This document shows, one piece after another, positions 20,521 through 33,081 of a stretch of 64,000 nt of DNA. A program made the position numbers and the translations under genes. Origin of the DNA: Lolium rigidum (Eukaryota > Streptophyta > Magnoliopsida > Poales > Poaceae). Location of the stretch: contig NC_061508.1 of the NCBI RefSeq assembly GCF_022539505.1, positions 92,979,276-93,043,275 of the forward strand. Direction: 5' to 3'. Numbering within the stretch: the stretch's first letter is position 1; each line of letters begins with the position of its first letter. Under the pieces are notes generated by a model. The model searched no databases. It was not told the origin of the DNA and worked only from the letters and a program-made list of their open reading frames with translations.

Positions 20521-21013
20521 GCAAGGTCCTGCGTCTAGAAGGACCTAGGCGAGGTTTTCCGGCCTCTTGAATATATTTGACGGCACTTGGAGGGGCCGGC
20601 CGAGGCATTTTCATTCGGCCGGCTGCGCCCTCGTCCGGCTTGTTCTTGCCGGCTGCTTCTAGCCGGCCGCTTTTTACACTTGTATAGTTTTTGCTTTCTT
20701 GCAAGATTTGATTGCGCCTCCGCCTTGCTGGAGAGTTTTGGTTCGAGTGGAACTTTTCGTCCGGCTCCGGCTCGCTGCGCGCCGGAGTCTCCGCCGCCTC
20801 GGGTCCTGCGCCCGACTTGGGCGGTCGGCGCCCGGCCCGGCCGTCGGTTCGTCTGGTCACATCAATGTCCCTCCGGATCCGGTGCGGTCGTGGGCGACGT
20901 GGTGTGGCCGTTTCTGATAACCGTAGCGATCGTGGGGGAAGTTATTGCGCAGGAAATCCGGAGACGTGGCCCACGATCGCCACGTGGAGGCCAACTTGCC
21001 CGCCGCGGTCGGC

Positions 21014-21020
21014 TATAAAT
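21014..21020 (+). promoter_or_regulatory. Possible TATA box of the antisense gene
   Basis: TATAAAT on the plus strand in a GC-rich setting, about 300 bp upstream of the antisense ATG at 21315. It lies inside the gypsy but in the opposite orientation to its genes. Confidence 0.5.
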
Positions 21021-21314
21021 GCCGCGGGGGAGGGTACCGAGGCGGCACTTGCACACTTCTTCTTCCTCGCGCCCTTGCCTCCGTCGCTCTCCGCGCGCCC
21101 GAGCTCTTCGCTGCTCCGGCGAACGTCCTCCGGCCGGCGAACTCCGGCGACCGAAACTCCACCGTTCCGCCGCCGCCGCGCCATCAATCCGGCGCCACGG
21201 GGCCGCGCGTCTCGACGGAGCGTCCGCAGCCGCCGCTCGCCGCCGCCGCGGTCGCAAGGTTCCTCCTCGCCGTTCCACCTTTCGTGGTCGTCTTCTTCTT
21301 CTTCGGCCTCGTCA

Positions 21315-24300
21315 ATGGCGTCCCCCGGCGGATCTTGGAGGGGCTCCTACATGCGGGAGGACGACATCGAGCGCACGGTGCGCCTCCGGCGGATCCCGCG
21401 GTCGGTGATTACGCGGGAGCCCGGCAAGGAGACGGAGCCCAAGCCGGAGCCCGGCGAGCGCGTCGTTTTCGGCGCGCATCTCGACCGCGGGCTGGGCCTG
21501 CCGGCTTCAGCCTTCTTCCGGCGGTTCCTCGACCATTTCGGCCTTCGGCCGCACCACTCGCCGGCCAACGCGTGCGTCCTCACGAGCTGCTACGTCGCGT
21601 TCATGGAGGCCTCACGCCGGCACTGTGGCCCGACATCGACTACTGGAGCCGGCTCTTCTGCTCGAAGGCCCAAACCACGCGACGGCCACCTGCGGGCTCG
21701 TGGCGCCGCCTCGATCTACACCCGGCCCGGTACGCCTTTCCCCAAAATCCCCACCGTCGACTCGGTGAAGAATTGGCAGATGTCATTCTTCTATGTGCGC
21801 AACGACGGGGCGCTCGTCGACCGGATCAATTTGCCGGAGTTCAACCCGGCTCCTCCAGTCGGCCGGATCAATTGGAGCCACAACGCTCGCTCGACGGATC
21901 CAAACGCCGAGGTGAACCTGCTGTGGGACTTCCTGGCGACAGCCAGCGATGGCGGGCTGACCGCCGAGGATCTCCTCGCACCATCGCCGAGCGCCGCGTG
22001 CTGCCCACTCCGGATGCGCTCCCACAAGATCGGGCACATGTCCGGCCGGTTTGACCCGAGCCGGACGTCCAAGGCGCCGCTCAACAAGGCCCGAGTGGCC
22101 AGCCGGGTGAACCACATCACCAAGGCGAACATGACGGAGAGCTGGAGCTACGGGCTGGCGCCTCGCGGCGGGGAGCATCCGCCGGCGCGGGTAAGTCTCA
22201 TGTCTCTGCCATTTTCCGGCTTGCGGCTGCGAGGCCGACTTCCTTTTTCTTCTGCCGACTTCCGGCTTGTCATATGTTTATGTTTTTTCTGCCTTTCTAG
22301 CTTTTTGAGCGCCAGAATGCCGAGGACGGCGACCTGGCGACGAAGAGGTGGACACCGGATCTCGTCGATCCGGCCGACCAAGCCGGCGAGCATGCCGGCG
22401 ACGACGACCTGCCGCAGGCGCCTGATCTAGGCGGCCAGGGGGAGCACAATCCGCCCCTTCACCGGAGGCGGCAGGAGGAGGAGGTGGAGCCGGCGACGTC
22501 CGGCACGGGGCCCATAGCCGCCGTGCCTCGCGTGCGAGGCCGCCAAGCACCACGGCGACTTCGGCGCCCAAGGGCACGAGCGAGCCGGCTCCACCGCCGC
22601 CTTGGAGGCGAAGGCGAAGAAACGGCGCCGGCCGCGGCCGAAGATGATCCCGGAGAAGGCCGGGTGAGTTCTTTCTCTCTTTTTCTTGTTTGATTCCTTT
22701 TCTTTCCTTACTTTTGTACTTATTATCTTTCGTTTATCCGGCTAGGGCACCTATCAAGTTTGCCCGGGGCGGCGGCTCCCGGCGAGCTCCGCGCGTTGTG
22801 TCGCCGCTTCCCCGCCGGCGAGAGGGAGCGGACGCCGCAGCCTTCCTCGCGCGCATCTACACCGCCGCCGCCCGCCGCGGGGCGCCTTCCTTCGCCGTGC
22901 CGCCGGCCTCGGCGCCGATCGCGGCACGCGGGCTGAGCCGGCTCGCCGAGCGACGGCCGGACGACATGTTCCCGGGCCGGACTCGTCCTCTTGGCCCAGC
23001 TGCCGGGGCTGGCTCGGGAATGCCGCCATCGGCCGGAGCCGGAGCCGGCAGCTCCGCACCGCTGCCGGCGACCGGAGCCGGAGCCGGGAGGGCTGCGCCG
23101 CCCACGATCGGAGCCGGAGCCGGGCCGAGCGTGGTGGTGCTGGACGAAAGTCCGGAGGAGGTACCTCGGGCGCCGGAGCGGCCGGGCCGGCTGGGCCATC
23201 CGCTGCGCCGGGGCGATGCCGCCACCGCGGCCGACGACGGAGGAGCCGGCCCGGCGGGAGCCGGCAAGCGACGAGCCGGTGCGCACGGAGGGCGCCGACT
23301 CGCGCGGCGCTGGTGAGGATGGGGACTCCAACGGCGTCACCGCAAGGCCTGCACGTGGCCAAGGGCGCACTTCTTCTTCGAGGTGCCGTCCGCCTCCGAC
23401 TCCGGCCTCGGCTCGGCTGCCACCATGGAGCGGGCGTGGCTCCGCGCCGACTCCTACGAGGTGACCAGCCGGGAGGGGAATCCCGGCCAAGCGTCGGTGG
23501 AGATGTTCTTCTCCGGCCTGCGAGGCCAACCTCAAGGCCATGGCAACCGGGGCCGCGGCCGACGTCGCCAAGGTGGAGGAAGCCGGCAAGGTAAGCTTCG
23601 ACTTGTTTTTGATCCGAATATTATCCTGGTAGCCCTCCGAGGCATGGGCCGGCTGCTTGGAGCCGGCACGGGTTTCGCTTGATTGACTAACTTTCCCCTT
23701 TTTCCTTAGGGCTGTGGCGGATCGGCGCACCGCTCCGCCTGACAACCGTGCCGTGACCCACTACCACAAGGCCAAGGCTCGGACCGGGCCGACTTGGCCC
23801 GCGAGCTGGAAGCCGCCAAGGGTGAGCTCTATGCTTCTTTCGACTTGATGTCTTGTTTTCTTTCTAATCTTGGTTGGCTGACATCTCTTTACGGCCGACT
23901 TGTAGTTGAAGCCGCCAAGGTCCCACGGCTGGAGTCGGATCTCCGAGCCGCTCGCGACCAATGCGCCGTGAGCGAGGAGGCGGGCCGATCCGCCGCCCGC
24001 AAGCTTAAACTGGCTGATCAGGAGCTGACGCGGCTGCGCCAGCTGGAGCAGAACCACCTTAAGGAGCTCGCTGCCCTCAAGAAGGACGGGGAGGACAAGC
24101 TGGCGGAGCTGAGCAGGCGGCTGGACGAGGTGGAGCGGCAACGGCTTGCGCTTCAGGAGGAAGTCTCCACCAAGTCCGCGGAGCTGACTGCCACCGCCAA
24201 GCGCTGGACGGAGGGGATTGGCGCGCTTGATCGCGGCTTGTCGGGTGAGTGCCTCTATGTTTCCTTCCCTTTGCCGGCTTTCGGCTGTCGGCTGCCGGCT

Positions 24301-25070
24301 TAGGTTGGTAGCCGGCGGCAGAAACTTATCTTCTTTCGCTATCTCCATCTTCGGGCTGGGGGCAGTCGGTTCGTGCCGACTGCCGCCAGGCTTACTTTAG
24401 GACTTCGAAAATTTGCATTTTTCAGCTTATTTCGGCTTGCTAGTCTTGCTTGTTTCGACATGCTTCTTCCCGCGGCGGCCTTCCCGGAGACGCAGGGATG
24501 CGGCCTTGGCGGCCGTTGGTGTTGAGCGCGAGTCTCGGAGGCGGGCGGCGGCGAGGGCAGCTCGGAGTATTTCTCCATGGAGGATCATCTCGGCGTCCAT
24601 GAGTGCCCGCATCGAGCCCATCACTAAGCTCGGGCCGGGAGCTTCGGAAGGCGGCCGAAGAGCTGGTGCCCATGCCGTGGCTCTGAAGAGGCGGTGCCAC
24701 AAGATATCTCCGGCCTCGTCGCTGCGATGGAGCGGGCGCCGGATCGTTTCCTCGACCGGAAGGAGTCGGCCACGCGCGCCGGTGCCGACATGGCGGCTGT
24801 CCTTCGTCCTCTCTTGGTACAACGAGGTGGACACTGGGGCAGCTTGAGTTCCGGCGAGCCAGCGTGGAGGACAAGCTCCCGGCCGATCTCAAGGCCGCCC
24901 GCCTTGCTCGAGCCAGCGCCATCGCCGAGTTCGTCGACAAGGCCCTCTTCGTCGCGGACCCGAACCCTCCTCTGTCCGATGGAGAGTACATGGATGATGA
25001 GGAGGCGGAGGACGTGCCTGAGGCCGACCCGGCAGCCGGCTCCACCGATGCTCCTCCAGCTGGCGCTTAG
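21315..25070 (+). pseudogene. Spliced antisense gene of the gypsy element (Transposase_28/PF04195-like, coiled coil)
   Basis: Opposite in strand to gag-pol, between integrase and the 3' LTR. From ATG 21315 the N-terminal part has the signature of proteins labelled 'putative gypsy type transposon': PGERVVFGAHLDRGLGLPA, SAFFRRFLDHFGLRPHH, IPTVDSVKNWQMSFFYVRN, HMSGRFDPSRTSK. GT-AG introns are visible at about 22190-22300, 22665-22745, 23591-23709, 23822-23905 and from 24244. A long coiled coil (about 23905-24240, EAAKVPRLESDLRAARD onward) and an acidic C-terminus (DGEYMDDEEAEDVPEADP, stop 25068-25070) follow. Local frame changes (about 21608, 21665 and 21980-22020) suggest decay. Such extra antisense frames are known in Tat-type elements; their role is not established. 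Confidence 0.7.
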
Positions 25071-25893
25071 TTTACCTGTCTTTTGATTGTTGCTTTTGCC
25101 AAGACAATTTATTAAATCCCCGGGATGCCGGGTGCATATGTAAGACAATATAATTATCCTTTTATTAAGGCACACTTTAATGTGTTTGTTAATCATTTGT
25201 GTGCCGGCTTGCTTTCTTTCGACTTGTTCGCTTTTTCCTATCCGCCCCACTCTTTGGCTGTGCTCTTGCCGGTCGTACGTCCGACTTGCGATCCGTTGCC
25301 GGATCAAGAGCGGGCCGCCGAGGAGGCCGACGGTACTTCGGTCGAACGAGCTGAATTCGGCAATCCGACACTTTATGAAAATTTGCGAGTCAATTCGCTT
25401 TTACTCTTTCCCTTAGTCGTTTTTCGCGTGCCGGCTCCCTAGGCCTTACTCCCGCCAGCCGGACAGCCGGGTTGCGGTCTGTAGCTGGTTCGGAAGCCGA
25501 GTCTGTCGGAAACCGGATCACGTTGCCGATCCGACCGCGTGAGAGGGTTCAAGCCAATTGGCGAAACAAGGTAAAGTACGCGAAAAACTTGTCGGAAACG
25601 GCGCTCTTGGCGCAAGCTTTTTCATAACTTACAAAAGGGATACAAGGGATACATACATTCCTCGCTCTCATGTGTAAAATGGGCGGAGTAACACGACATT
25701 CCGGGGACGTTTCGTCTCCTCGTCGGCCTTGTCCGGCTTGTTTTTCTTAGCCTCTTGGGCATCTATGAGATAGTAGGAATCATTGCCTACTTGCCTTGCT
25801 CACGATGAAGGGACCCTCCCATGGGGATGCTAGTTTATGCTTGTCCGGTTGTCCGTTGGATCAGCCGGAGCACTAGGTCTCCTTCTCGGAATA
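25071..25893. other. Non-coding spacer between the antisense gene and integrase
   Basis: Region 3' of the antisense gene stop and 3' of the integrase stop on the other strand, so two convergent transcription units would end here. No domain is seen in the short frames on either strand. Confidence 0.5.
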
Positions 25894-26736
25894 CTAAGGT
25901 CTTGACCTTCCGGCTGTGGTAGCGACGGAGGCTTTGCTGATATACGGTTGACCTGGACTCGGCCATCGGCCGGACCTCTTCAACCAGGTCGACTCCATCT
26001 TCGCGAGCTTCTTTGGCTTCGGCTTACGTGGCAGAGCTTGATTCTTGGTGCGTCGTGCTCGATATCGGTCGGCGGGACGGCTTCGGCCCCGTATACGAGG
26101 AAGAAGGGTGTGAACCCGGCCGAGCGGTTTGGCGTTGTGCGCGAGCTCCACGGCACGCTCGGGCAGCTCTTCAATCCGACGGCCGGCTGAGCGCTCAAGC
26201 GGCTCCACCAGCCGGGGCCGGATGCCGGCTAGGATCAAGCCGTTAGCCTTCTCCACTTGGCCGTTGGTTTCCGGGTGCGCCACGGACGATAAGTCCATCC
26301 GGATTCCCATTTCTCCACAGTAACGCTTGAAGATGCCTTCGGCGAAGTTGCTGCCATTGTCGGTGATGATGCTATGCGGGTAGCCATATCTCACGATTAT
26401 TTCCTTGAGGAATGTGACGGCTGTGGAGCCGTCCAGCTTCTTGATTGGCTTGGCTTCGATCCACTTAGTGAACTTGTCAATCATCACCAAGAGATGAGTC
26501 ATGCCGCCTCGGGCTGTTTTGAATGGGCCCACCATATCCAAGCCCCATACGGCAAATGGCCGGGTAATGGGGATGGTCTTCAAGGCGGAAGCCGGCGTGT
26601 TCCTTTGCTTGGCAAAGCGTTGGCAGCCGTTGCACTTCTTCACCGGTTCTTCTGCGTCTGCGAGCGCGGTCGACCGATAAAACCGTGCCGGAAGGCTTTG
26701 GCCACTATGGCTCGGGAGGAGGCGTGATGGCCGCAC
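25894..26736 (-). pseudogene. Gypsy integrase
   Basis: Minus-strand frame with the tail of the zinc-binding HHCC module (CNGCQRFAKQRNT). The catalytic core follows: first acidic residue in VWGLDMVGP, second in SIITDNGSNFAEG, third in ETNGQVEKANG. This DDE enzyme would insert the cDNA. The C-terminal portion after about LEPLERSAGRR changes frame, and typical integrase C-terminal sequence continues in another frame at 25980-26198 (NRSAGFTPFFLVYGAEAV). It is therefore frameshifted. Confidence 0.9.
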
Positions 26737-26763
26737 TCGCCCCGATGGATTTCCCGTAGGAGT

Positions 26764-29041
26764 TCAATCCCTTCGGCCGGCTCGACGCACCGCCTGGAAC
26801 ACCCCACTTACGCTGCGTTTGTACGGCTCGTGGTTGATGATTGTGTAGGCCTTGGCCCTTCTCTCAATCTGCCCGGCACGGACTGCGTCATCGGGCGGCA
26901 CACCGTCGGTGAGGTAGGAGAGGAATTCTTGTGCCCATGAAGGTACGCATCTTATCTCGAATACGGCGACCAACAGGGTCTCCCGCGTGGGAGCTTCCGG
27001 CTTCGACTGCATGGTCGCCGGGTTCGGCTTGCTAGCCGGCGGGTTCGGCTTGCTAGCCCCCGAGCGTGGCGATGAAGCCCCCGGGTTGGACTGAGAAGTC
27101 CCCGGGTTCGGCATGGTAGCCGGCGGGTTCGGCTTGTTAGCCCCCGACTTGGGCGATGAAGCCCCCGAGTTTGGCTGAGCAGCCCCCGGGTCGGCCGGCA
27201 CGAATATTGAATCCGAATCCGGTGACGGTATGATGGACGGCTTCTTGATAACCGCCAAGGCGATACCCGGCGGAATGGCTTGCCGGGTTGAGCCGATCTT
27301 GGACAAGGCGTCAGCCGCCTCGTTGTTTGCTCGTGGCACATGATGGAATTCGCAGCCGTCGAAGAAGCCGGATAGCTGCTGGACATGGAAGCGGTATGAG
27401 GCCATGTTGGCGTCCTTCGCGTCCCAGTCGCCAGATGCTTGTCTGTATAACCAAGTCGGAGTCGCCGAAGCAAAGTATGCGACGCACGCCAATCTCCTTG
27501 GCCAGCTTCAGCCCATGAATGAGCGCTTCATACTCCGCCACATTGTTGGATGCGGCGAAGTGGATCTGCAGGACGTAGTCCAATCGGTCTCCCTTGGGAG
27601 AGGTGATGACGATGCCGGCTCCCAGGCCGTTGCGCATCTTCGAGCCGTCGAAGTGCATCTTCCAATGTGTGGAATCCGGCACGGGCGGCGAGTACTGCAT
27701 CTCAGCCCGGCCGACGAAGAAGTCCGCGAGGATCTGCGACTTGATGGCTGTGCGTGGCTCGTAGAGGATGGTGTGGGCGGCTAGCTCCGGGGCCCACTTG
27801 GCAACTCGGCCGTTGGCATCCTTGCTGCCGATGATTTCCGCCGCAGGCGCTCGTGGCAACCACCCGGATGGGATGTTCTTGGAAGTAATGCTTGAGCTTC
27901 TTGGCTGCCATGTAGACACCGTAGGTGACCTTCGGTAGTGGGGGTAGTTTTGCTTCGACCGGGAGAGCACTTCGCCGAGGTAGTAGACTGTGCGCTGGAC
28001 CAGCTGCTCTCTGTTTTCGGCTTCTTTGCGCTCCACCACCAGGACAACGCTAACCACTCGGTTGGTGGCTGCGATGTATAACAGCATCGGCTCCATTGAA
28101 CCCGGTGTTGCGAGGATTGGCGCGGTTGAGAGCACGCGCTTTAAGTCACGGAAGGCTTCATCCGCTCGCGGTGACCGGACGAACTTGTCCGCCTTCCTCA
28201 TCAAGCGATATAGGGGTAGTGCCTTCTCCCCAGCCCGGCCGACGAAGCGGCTCAAGGAAGCCGAGACAGCCAGCAAACTTCCGGACGTCCTTGAGAGCAC
28301 TGCGGCAGCTCCATCTTCTCAATGGCACTGATCTTCTCCGGGTTGGCTTCGATTCCTCGCTGAGAGACGAGGTAGCCCAGGAGTTGGCCGGCTGGCACGC
28401 CGAATGTGCACTTGGCTGGGTTGAGCTTCATCCGGAATCTTCGCAGATTGGTGAAGGTTTCTCTCGAGTCATCAAGGAGGGTAGGCATCTCCTTGGTTTT
28501 TACAACGACATCATCCACATATGCGTGAACATTTCTGCCGATTTGATCCTCGCAAACACTTTTGCATGCACCTTTGGTAGGTGGCGCCTGCATTTTTCAA
28601 GCCGAATGGCATGGTCGTGTAGCGATAAGCCCCATACGGGGTAATGAACGAAGTCTTTATTTGATCAGCCGGATTCAAAGGAATCCGGTGGTAGCACTGA
28701 ATAGGCATCTAGAAAAGACAACAGTTCACGGCCGGCGGTCGAGTCTATGACTTGATCTATGCGCGGCGGGGGAAGGGGTCCTTCGGGCACGCCTTGTTCA
28801 GGCTGGTGTAGTCGATACACATGCGCCGAGAGCCGTTCTTCTTCAAAACCAGGACCGGGTTCGCCAACCGGTCCGGGTGCGATACTTCCATGATGAAGCC
28901 GGCAGCTAGGAGCCGGGCGATTTCTTCACCGATGGCCTTCCTTCGTTCTTCGGCGAAGCGCCCGAGAGGCTGCTTCACCGGCTTGGCTTCGGGCCGGACG
29001 TGGAGGTGGTGCTCGGCCAACTCCCTCGGCACACCCGGCAT
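26764..29041 (-). pseudogene. Gypsy reverse transcriptase and two RNase H domains, frameshifted
   Basis: On the minus strand the RT begins near 29041 and includes NPVLVLKKNGSRRMCIDYT, then FITPYGAYRYTTMPFGLKN (about 28650) and the catalytic AYVDDVVVKT (about 28530), split over several frames. The RT-linked RNase H follows at about 28200-27900 (LYRLMRKADKFVRSP, PILATPGSMEPMLLYIAAT). A second RNase H-like domain starts near 27665 with WKMHFDGSKMRNGLGAGIV and contains NVAEYEALIHGLKLAKE. The extra RNase H is a hallmark of Tat-lineage gypsy elements. Downstream, a proline-rich repeat (SNPGASSPRSGASKPNPPA) lies at about 27010-27190 before the integrase zinc region. Multiple frame changes make the polyprotein defective. 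Confidence 0.9.
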
Positions 29042-29363
29042 GTCTCTTGGAGTCCATGCGAAGATGTCCCGATTCTCACGGAGGAAGCCGGTGAGCTCGC
29101 TTTCCTATTTCTTGTTCAAGCCGGCACCGATGGTGACGTACTTGTCCGGCTGTGCCGGGTCCAGCGAGATCTTCTTGGTGCTCGTCGGCCGGGCTGGACG
29201 TGAGTCGTCCCGGCCGGGTTGCCTCCAGCCGGCATGTCCGTCGGCGCGGCCTTGGCGAGGGCAACGGCGTCGTGGATGAGCTGCTTCTCGGTGGCGATGA
29301 CCAGCGTCTGGGCCATCTTGGAGCTCTGCGTGGCGCAGTCCATGGAGCGGCGGTAGTCGCCGG

Positions 29364-29963
29364 CTATGGTGATGACCCCCTTTGGGCCGGGCGAGCTTCA
29401 TCTTCGGGTACCCGTAATGGGGCACCGCCATGAACTTGGTCGGGGCCGGCCTGCCCGAGGAGCGCGTGGTAGGGACTCACGAGGTCCACCACCTCGAACT
29501 CGATTCTCTCGGTGCGGAAGTGGTCCGGCTTCCCGAACATCACCTCCAGCGTGATCCGGCCTATCGGCTGGCAGCAGTGGCCTGGCACGATGCCATGGAA
29601 GACGGTGGGGGTGGGGCGCAACTCGGCCTCCCGGATGCCCAGCTTGCGGGCGGTGTCGCGGTAGAGGATGTTGATGCTGCTGCCGCCGTCGATGAGGACG
29701 CGCGAAAATCGCACGCTGCGCCGGGTCGTGCCGATGGTGGGGTCGAGGACCATGGCGTAGCTGCCCGGCTTCGACAGGACAGCCGGTGTGTCGCGGCGAT
29801 CGAAAGTGATGGCCTCGCTCGACCGGTTTAGGTGCCGGGGGACCGGCGGTATGACCGCGTTGACCTCGAGGGAACGGCTCTGCCGGCTCGTCTTGTCCTC
29901 GGGCTCGGAGGTGAAGATGATGTAGGTAGCATCTTCGGCCGGATATCGGCCACCATGGTGCAC
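29364..29963 (-). pseudogene. Gypsy aspartic protease region
   Basis: A 199-codon minus-strand frame containing the retropepsin active-site motif VLIDGGSSINILY and the downstream stretch YHALLGQ. It would process the gag-pol polyprotein. The usual Tat-type leader EAITFDRRD is present ahead of the active site. The frame shifts shortly after YHALLG, before RT. Confidence 0.9.
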
Positions 29964-30077
29964 TTGGTTAGCCTCGTGGTGCTCGAGGTTGGCGTTCTCG
30001 CGCCGCCTTGACCACCCGGCCCGCCGGCCGGAGGGGGCGGGGGTGGAGGGGGAGGGGTTCGCCGCTTGTCGGCCGCT

Positions 30078-31611
30078 TCATGAAGTGGCGGTCGCGGGTG
30101 GTGTGGTTGGAGGGGTTCTTGCCGGCTGTGGTACTTGCACGGCGAGTCGAGCATCCGCTCGAAGGTGTACTTCGGCTTCCATTGCCGGTACTGTTTGCTT
30201 ACGGCGGCGGCTGCCGCCTGCCGCGTTGTCCGACACGGCTGCCACATGGGCGGAACCGTACCGGCGGTCCGGCTGGTCGCTGTGACGCTTGCCGCGGTAG
30301 TTATCCCGCCGGCTGCCATGCGAGCCGCCTTCGGCCGGCTTGTGCTCAGCCGGCTTGTTGTCTCGTCTTGCTGGGGCTGGAGAAACGTCAGCCGGCGCCT
30401 TGTCGGCTTCCTCAGCCAGCGCATACTTGTCTGCGATGGCCATCAAGGCGGCCATCGTCTTGGGCTCGCTGCGGCGTAGCTTGTGCCACAGCATGGTGTT
30501 GGGCCGGCAGCCTCCCATGAAGAAGGCGATGGCTTGCATCTCGTGCACGCCCTCGCAAGAGTTGCGCATCTCGCACCGGCGCGTCAGGTACGCGCGATCC
30601 GTCTCGTCCGGGCCACGCTTGCACATCTCAAGGCTGTTGAGGGCGACCCGGCCGGCGATAGGTGCCGGTGAAGTTGCCGATGAAGGCGGCCTCGAAGTCC
30701 AGCCAGCCGTTTATGCTCGCCGGCTGGCAGGTTGTTGAGCCATGTGCGGGCGGAGCCGAGCAGCATGAGGGGGGAGTAGCGCACAGCCCAGCGCTTGTTG
30801 CCCCGGGAGATGCCGACTGCGGTGGAGTAGTCCTGCAGCCAGTCCTCCGGCTTGGCGGTGCCGTCGTACTTGGGCGTGTCGCGGGGGAGCTGGAAACCGT
30901 CGAGCACGGGCTCGTTGGCGATGCGGGGCCCGAAGCACTTGGGGCAAGCCGGCGCCTCTTCTTCCGCAATGCGGGATTCGATCAGCCGGTCGAGGCGGTC
31001 TCTGGCGTCGGTGGGCTCGATGCGCGGGCCCGGCCGGGAGTGGGCCGGGCCGGCGAGCGCCGCCTCGCTCGGGAGCCGGCCGGTGAGGGCGTCGCGGCTC
31101 GGAGTCTTGCTCCTGGTTCCGGCTTGGTGGAGCCCGGCTGCGGCTGCTGCCGCCGCCTGGCTGGTGGCTCGGCCGGCTCGGGGTTGCGCGCGTGGCGCGG
31201 GAGTCGCTGCGCCGGCTTGGTGCTCGGGGAGGCGGACTCGGCCGTGTCCCCGGCGTTGCTCGCGGCACCACGAGCGTGAGAAGCTCTAGGGTCTCGGGCG
31301 TACACGGGGTCTTTCGACCGCTCGTTGGCAGCCTTCACCAAATCAGCCACCCGCGCAGTCTGACGGCGTAGCTCTTCGCCTTCGAGGCGGTGCAGCTCTT
31401 CTGCGGCGGCTTCGGCCGCGAGCATGTTCTTGTCGGGGGTGTTGTAGATGGGCAGCTCCATGGATGGAGCCGGCTCGTCCGCGCCGTCGCGGTCGATCTC
31501 GGCGCCTAGGTCGCGGCCTCTCGCGGCGGATCTCGCCGGCTCGGCCGGGGTTGTCGCCGCCCGGGGTGAGGCCGTGGGCGCGGTTGTACTCGCGGCCGGG
31601 TGATGTCCCAC
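30078..31611 (-). pseudogene. Gypsy gag, frameshifted
   Basis: The N-terminal segment (31611-30982) is Ala/Pro/Arg-rich with an internal helix (AAEAAAEELHRLEGEELRR). The Retrotrans_gag core lies in two frames around 30907-30584 (DTPKYDGTAKPEDWLQDYST, SARTWLNNLPAG). It continues at 30626-30078 with CEGVHEMQAIAFFMGGC and a basic nucleocapsid-like tail. A partial zinc-knuckle-like PCKYH is near 30150. Gag would form the particle and bind RNA. At least three frame changes are visible. Confidence 0.85.
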
Positions 31612-32168
31612 CGGCGCTTAGCAGCAGCCAGCTCCTCGGTCCGCTTGAGGAGGAGCACGCGGTGCGCCTCCAGGTCTGCCTCGACGGCGGCGGCGTCGGT
31701 GCCGGCGCCGGTGGTGAGCGGGGTGCTCAGCTTTGCCCGGACTTGCTCCAGCCGGGACGGTGGTGGTGGCGCCTTTGGGCCCGAGCCGGAGGCGTTGGGG
31801 TCGACGTGGCGCTCCGAGGTTGGGGCCGCGGGTGCGCGGGTTCTTGGTGACTTCTTCGCCGGCCATCATGACTTGCACGACGGCGGGGCCGGCGGGAACG
31901 CCGCAGCCGGCTCGCGGGAGGAGGGCTGGCGCAGCGCAGCACTGCCGCGGGTAGCGCGGCGGTGCGACCGGTGGCGACGTAGACGTCGTGGCCGCCGAAG
32001 GAGATGACGCCGCCGCCGGCTGGGAAGGGCCGGTCGGCGAAACAGCCCGAGCGTTGTCGGCCGACGCGGTCGAGGGAGCCGAATCTCCGGATCAAGCCCG
32101 AAGCGACTCGCTCGCCGGTGGTGATGGTGAGGCCCGTCCGGATGAAGACACCGGCCGAGGATGCCGAA

Positions 32169-32187
32169 GGCCCCACGGTGGGCGCCA
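32169..32187 (-). promoter_or_regulatory. Primer-binding site of the nested gypsy
   Basis: On the minus strand TGGCGCCCACCGTGGGGCC starts two bases inside the 5' LTR. It is a typical grass gypsy PBS and establishes the element's direction. Confidence 0.85.
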
Positions 32188-32189
32188 AA

Positions 32190-33081
32190 TGTCGTGGTAT
32201 CGTCACGGCATATGCCATAGGGTGGCTAATCGAAGGGGCTCCCGAGAGATCTCACGGCGGTATCCGGAAGCGGGTTTGGGCACGAGCGACACGGCGACGT
32301 ACCCGAGTTCGAGGCCCTCCGGTGGAGGTAAAACCTCTACTCCTCGCTATGAGTGTATATGGTAAACACACAGTACAATGGTGCTCCTAGAGCTGTATCC
32401 GGCTTGCCCCGAGAGGCTAAGGGAGACGATGGTCTCTCTCACGAGGCAGCGGCCGTAGGTAGGTGAAAGCAATAAGTGTTCGATCCTCTTACGCACGAGA
32501 GGGGTAGTGCGGCTTATATAGGCACCGGCACTTTACATATAAGACCCTATAGTCTGCGGCCGGCTTGGCCGGCTTCGGCTCCGCTCCTTCCCGAGGCGGT
32601 GACGTCGGGAGCCGTTGAGGCGTCGTGGCTCTGTCCCATCCGGCTGCCCGGGTCAGCGGTATGGAGAGGAGGTGTCTCTCGTCGCCGTCGCCACCGTAGC
32701 CCGTACGGCGCGTCGTAAGCCATGATGGCCTGTCCGGCGCGTGGCACTATTGCTCCACGGTGCCCCGCGCTTTACGGAGGATGAAGTCGGCGTGGACTTT
32801 GGGAACCCGGATCACCAACCCGGTTCCTTCCGGTGCAAGACTCGCCAGCCTCGAGTCGGTCCGAGGTACGGACCCCCGGTCGGATATGGCTTGTAGAAGC
32901 CGGCCCAACTACAGCATTGGCGGCCGTAGCCGGGCCGACTAGGACCTAGAGCCAGCCGGCTTCCGGACCAGCCGGCCACGGCGCCAGCCGGCTGCTCCTC
33001 AGCCGGCCTTTGCCGCGAGCCGGCCAGTGGCCAGCCGGCTGCTCCGCGTCCATTGCCCTACCCGGGGTCTTCCCCCCGACA
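32190..33081 (-). repeat. 5' LTR of the nested gypsy
   Basis: 892 bp, partner of 19611-20503, with matching TG...CA ends. Right TSD TCTAG follows at 33082-33086. Confidence 0.95.

Larger units (their letters stand above)
19611..33081 (-). mobile_element. Ty3/gypsy retrotransposon, Tat-type, nested in the copia
   Basis: Two LTRs, 19611-20503 and 32190-33081 (893 and 892 bp), bracket a 13.5-kb element. On the minus strand the LTR begins TGTCGGGGG and ends CCACGACA. The PBS (TGGCGCCCACCGTGGGG) lies just inside the right LTR and the PPT (TTCGGGGGCTAA) just inside the left LTR, which fixes the orientation as minus. Gene order on the minus strand is gag, protease, RT, RNase H, a second RNase H, integrase, then a long region holding an antisense gene. 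Two RNase H-like domains and a 3' antisense frame are known traits of the Tat lineage (Grande, RIRE2, Retand and relatives). LTR divergence is roughly 3-4% over the first 380 bp by eye. Several frames are broken, so it is probably inactive. Confidence 0.95.

Noticed and set aside
22723..23745. 340-codon minus-strand frame inside the gypsy
   Set aside because: Shadow of the GC-rich antisense gene exons; Arg/Ala/Gly-rich and without domain.
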